Source: Caldisericota bacterium
Lineage (GTDB): Bacteria > Caldisericota > Caldisericia > Cryosericales > Cryosericaceae
Length of the DNA: 7,101 nucleotides
Reading direction: 5' to 3'
Assembly (NCBI GenBank): GCA_026390215.1
Contig: JAPLGJ010000127.1
Span: 1-7,101 of the forward strand
Part shown: positions 6,210 through 7,101 of the stretch, in pieces
Position numbering within the stretch: position 1 is the first letter of the stretch
How the letters are laid out: every line of letters begins with the position of its first letter
The notes under the pieces: generated by a model
The model's database searches: none
Told to the model about the DNA's origin: nothing
What the model saw: only the letters and a program-made list of their open reading frames with translations
Program-made: the position numbers and the translations under genes

Positions 6210-6577
6210 AGCGGAGTGATCGGATCACAGCGGTGGTCATCCTCACCGCCATGGCACTTGTTGCTGTCACCTGGATCGTCATGCACCGTACGCGTGGCAC
6301 CGTGGCCGTGGTCCGGGTGGACGGCCGGGTCGTCGCGACCGTCGATCTGACGTTACGCGAACCCCAAACGCTGCACATAACGGGTGTGCTGGGGCCACTC
6401 GTGATCGCAGTTGATGGAAAGGGCTCCATCCGAGTCACGGAATCGACCTGCACGGACCGCATCTGCGTGCATACGGTTCCGGCTCGGAGCCCTGGCGACC
6501 AGATCATCTGTGTACCCAACCGCATGGTCATCACCGTCGAAGGAAAAGGAACCGGCATCGATGCTCTCGCCCAATAG
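6206..6577 (+). CDS. NusG domain II-containing membrane-anchored protein
   Basis: A 123-residue protein with one N-terminal transmembrane segment (about 7-26) and a small outside domain of the NusG_II type (formerly DUF1312). The family signature is clear: STCTDRICVHT (80-90) and IICVPNR (100-106), with conserved Cys82, Cys87 and Cys102. It is not the transcription factor NusG; only the fold name is shared. Proteins of this kind are regularly encoded beside ApbE and Gx-transporter genes, and I believe the EetA protein of the Listeria flavin-based extracellular electron transfer locus is related, though I cannot check this here. The biochemical role is unknown; the three cysteines on the outer face suggest a disulfide, metal or redox role (inference). 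There is no clear Shine-Dalgarno; translation is probably coupled to apbE through the ATGA overlap. Confidence 0.88.
   Translation: MKRSDRITAVVILTAMALVAVTWIVMHRTRGTVAVVRVDGRVVATVDLTLREPQTLHITGVLGPLVIAVDGKGSIRVTESTCTDRICVHTVPARSPGDQIICVPNRMVITVEGKGTGIDALAQ
6541..6550 (+). promoter_or_regulatory. Ribosome binding site for the Gx-type membrane protein gene
   Basis: AGGAAAAGGA lies 10 nt before the ATG at 6561, within the end of the NusG_II gene. Confidence 0.5.
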
Positions 6578-7101
6578 GAAGAGCCGCACGACGCGGGATA
6601 CCCTGAGATTCGCCTTGCTAGCCGCCGTTGCCATCGTCATCAACTACTTCGACCCTCCGCTGTCGTTCCTGCCCGGCGCCAAGCTGGGACTGTCTCAGAT
6701 AAGTACGATGCTGTGTCTGGAGATGTACGGAGGCCTCGCGACTGTCGCACTCGTGGTGCTGCGAGTACTGGCCACGGGTATCATGAAGGGGAATCTGATG
6801 ACCATCACTTCGCTGCTCTCCTTCGGTGGCAGTCTCGGGGCCGTCATCGTCATGGTCATCCTGCGGAAGGCGTTCGGGAAGCATATCGGGCTGCCGACCG
6901 TGAGTACCATAGGGGGTGTCTGCAACAATGTGTCGCAATACCTGCTCTTGTTGATTACCAATACTGTGGGTACACTATGGTATTATCTGCCGGTGCTGGT
7001 GGTGGCGGGCGGAGCGGCAGGATACCTGATCGGTGGTGTGTCGCTTGCCGTTCTGACTCGACTCGACCGAGCCCTTCATGGCAGTGTACCTCTGGAGCAG
7101 C
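6561..7101 (+). CDS. Gx transporter / heptaprenyl diphosphate synthase component I-like membrane protein (3' end outside window)
   Basis: An open frame from ATG 6561 to the window end, 180 residues visible without a stop. It is strongly hydrophobic with about five membrane segments (roughly 17-36, 48-70, 80-101, 115-136, 138-165). The family (Hpre_diP_synt_I, renamed Gx transporter) is recognised by PGAKLGLSQIST (38-49), LRVLATGIMKG, LLSFGGSLGA and GVCNNVSQYLLL, which correspond to the usual PGxKLGLaNi, LRvllg, slxGG and HNxxQ blocks. The name component I comes from its frequent position before a polyprenyl synthase, but its membrane topology, resembling small ECF S-component-like transporters, argues for transport; the substrate is unknown. 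It overlaps the NusG_II gene by 17 nt. Family members are usually about 170-180 residues, so nearly the whole protein is present. A polyprenyl synthase or FMN-binding gene may follow beyond the window (inference). Confidence 0.85.
   Translation, partial: MLSPNRKSRTTRDTLRFALLAAVAIVINYFDPPLSFLPGAKLGLSQISTMLCLEMYGGLATVALVVLRVLATGIMKGNLMTITSLLSFGGSLGAVIVMVILRKAFGKHIGLPTVSTIGGVCNNVSQYLLLLITNTVGTLWYYLPVLVVAGGAAGYLIGGVSLAVLTRLDRALHGSVPLEQ

Noticed and set aside
1..7101. CRISPR array, tRNA/rRNA genes, insertion sequence or prophage parts
   Set aside because: No direct-repeat arrays, cloverleaf-like sequences, transposase motifs or phage genes were seen; nearly all bases are in ordinary metabolic genes.

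Overview
The window is a gene-dense, moderately high-GC (roughly 60% by eye) bacterial segment in which every recognisable gene lies on the + strand. The 2-oxoglutarate:ferredoxin oxidoreductase, two 4Fe-4S-type proteins and a radical SAM enzyme point to an anaerobe. The metG-tatD order is widespread in Bacillota and some other phyla, but nothing here fixes the phylum, so taxonomy is left open.

Region 1 (1-1468) holds the 3' end of metG (methionyl-tRNA synthetase with a fused C-terminal tRNA-binding domain). It is followed by a TatD-family metal-dependent hydrolase that starts on a TTG overlapping the metG stop.

Region 2 (1428-4131) is a complete korDABC set: a small two-cluster ferredoxin subunit (D), the alpha subunit (A), the TPP-binding beta subunit (B) and the gamma subunit (C). 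Together they interconvert 2-oxoglutarate and succinyl-CoA using ferredoxin. The genes overlap or almost touch, most have strong Shine-Dalgarno sequences, and korD begins inside the end of tatD. Regions 1 and 2 therefore look like one transcription unit.

Region 3 (4132-4287) is the only real intergenic space, 156 bp. It carries a perfect 15-bp inverted repeat with a 5-nt loop, which is a likely transcript boundary or control element.

Region 4 (4288 to the end) is a second tightly coupled run. It encodes an AmmeMemoRadiSam-type radical SAM enzyme with a short N-terminus, a membrane-anchored ApbE (FAD:protein FMN transferase), a NusG-domain-II membrane-anchored protein and a Gx-transporter/heptaprenyl-diphosphate-synthase-component-I-like membrane protein cut by the window end. 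ApbE, NusG_II and Gx commonly occur together near membrane or extracellular flavin and quinone electron-transfer genes. The radical SAM gene joined to them by a TTGA overlap is the most unusual feature. A plausible but unproven reading is that Kor generates reduced ferredoxin and the downstream run builds a flavin-dependent membrane redox system. The flavinylated acceptor protein itself is not in the window.
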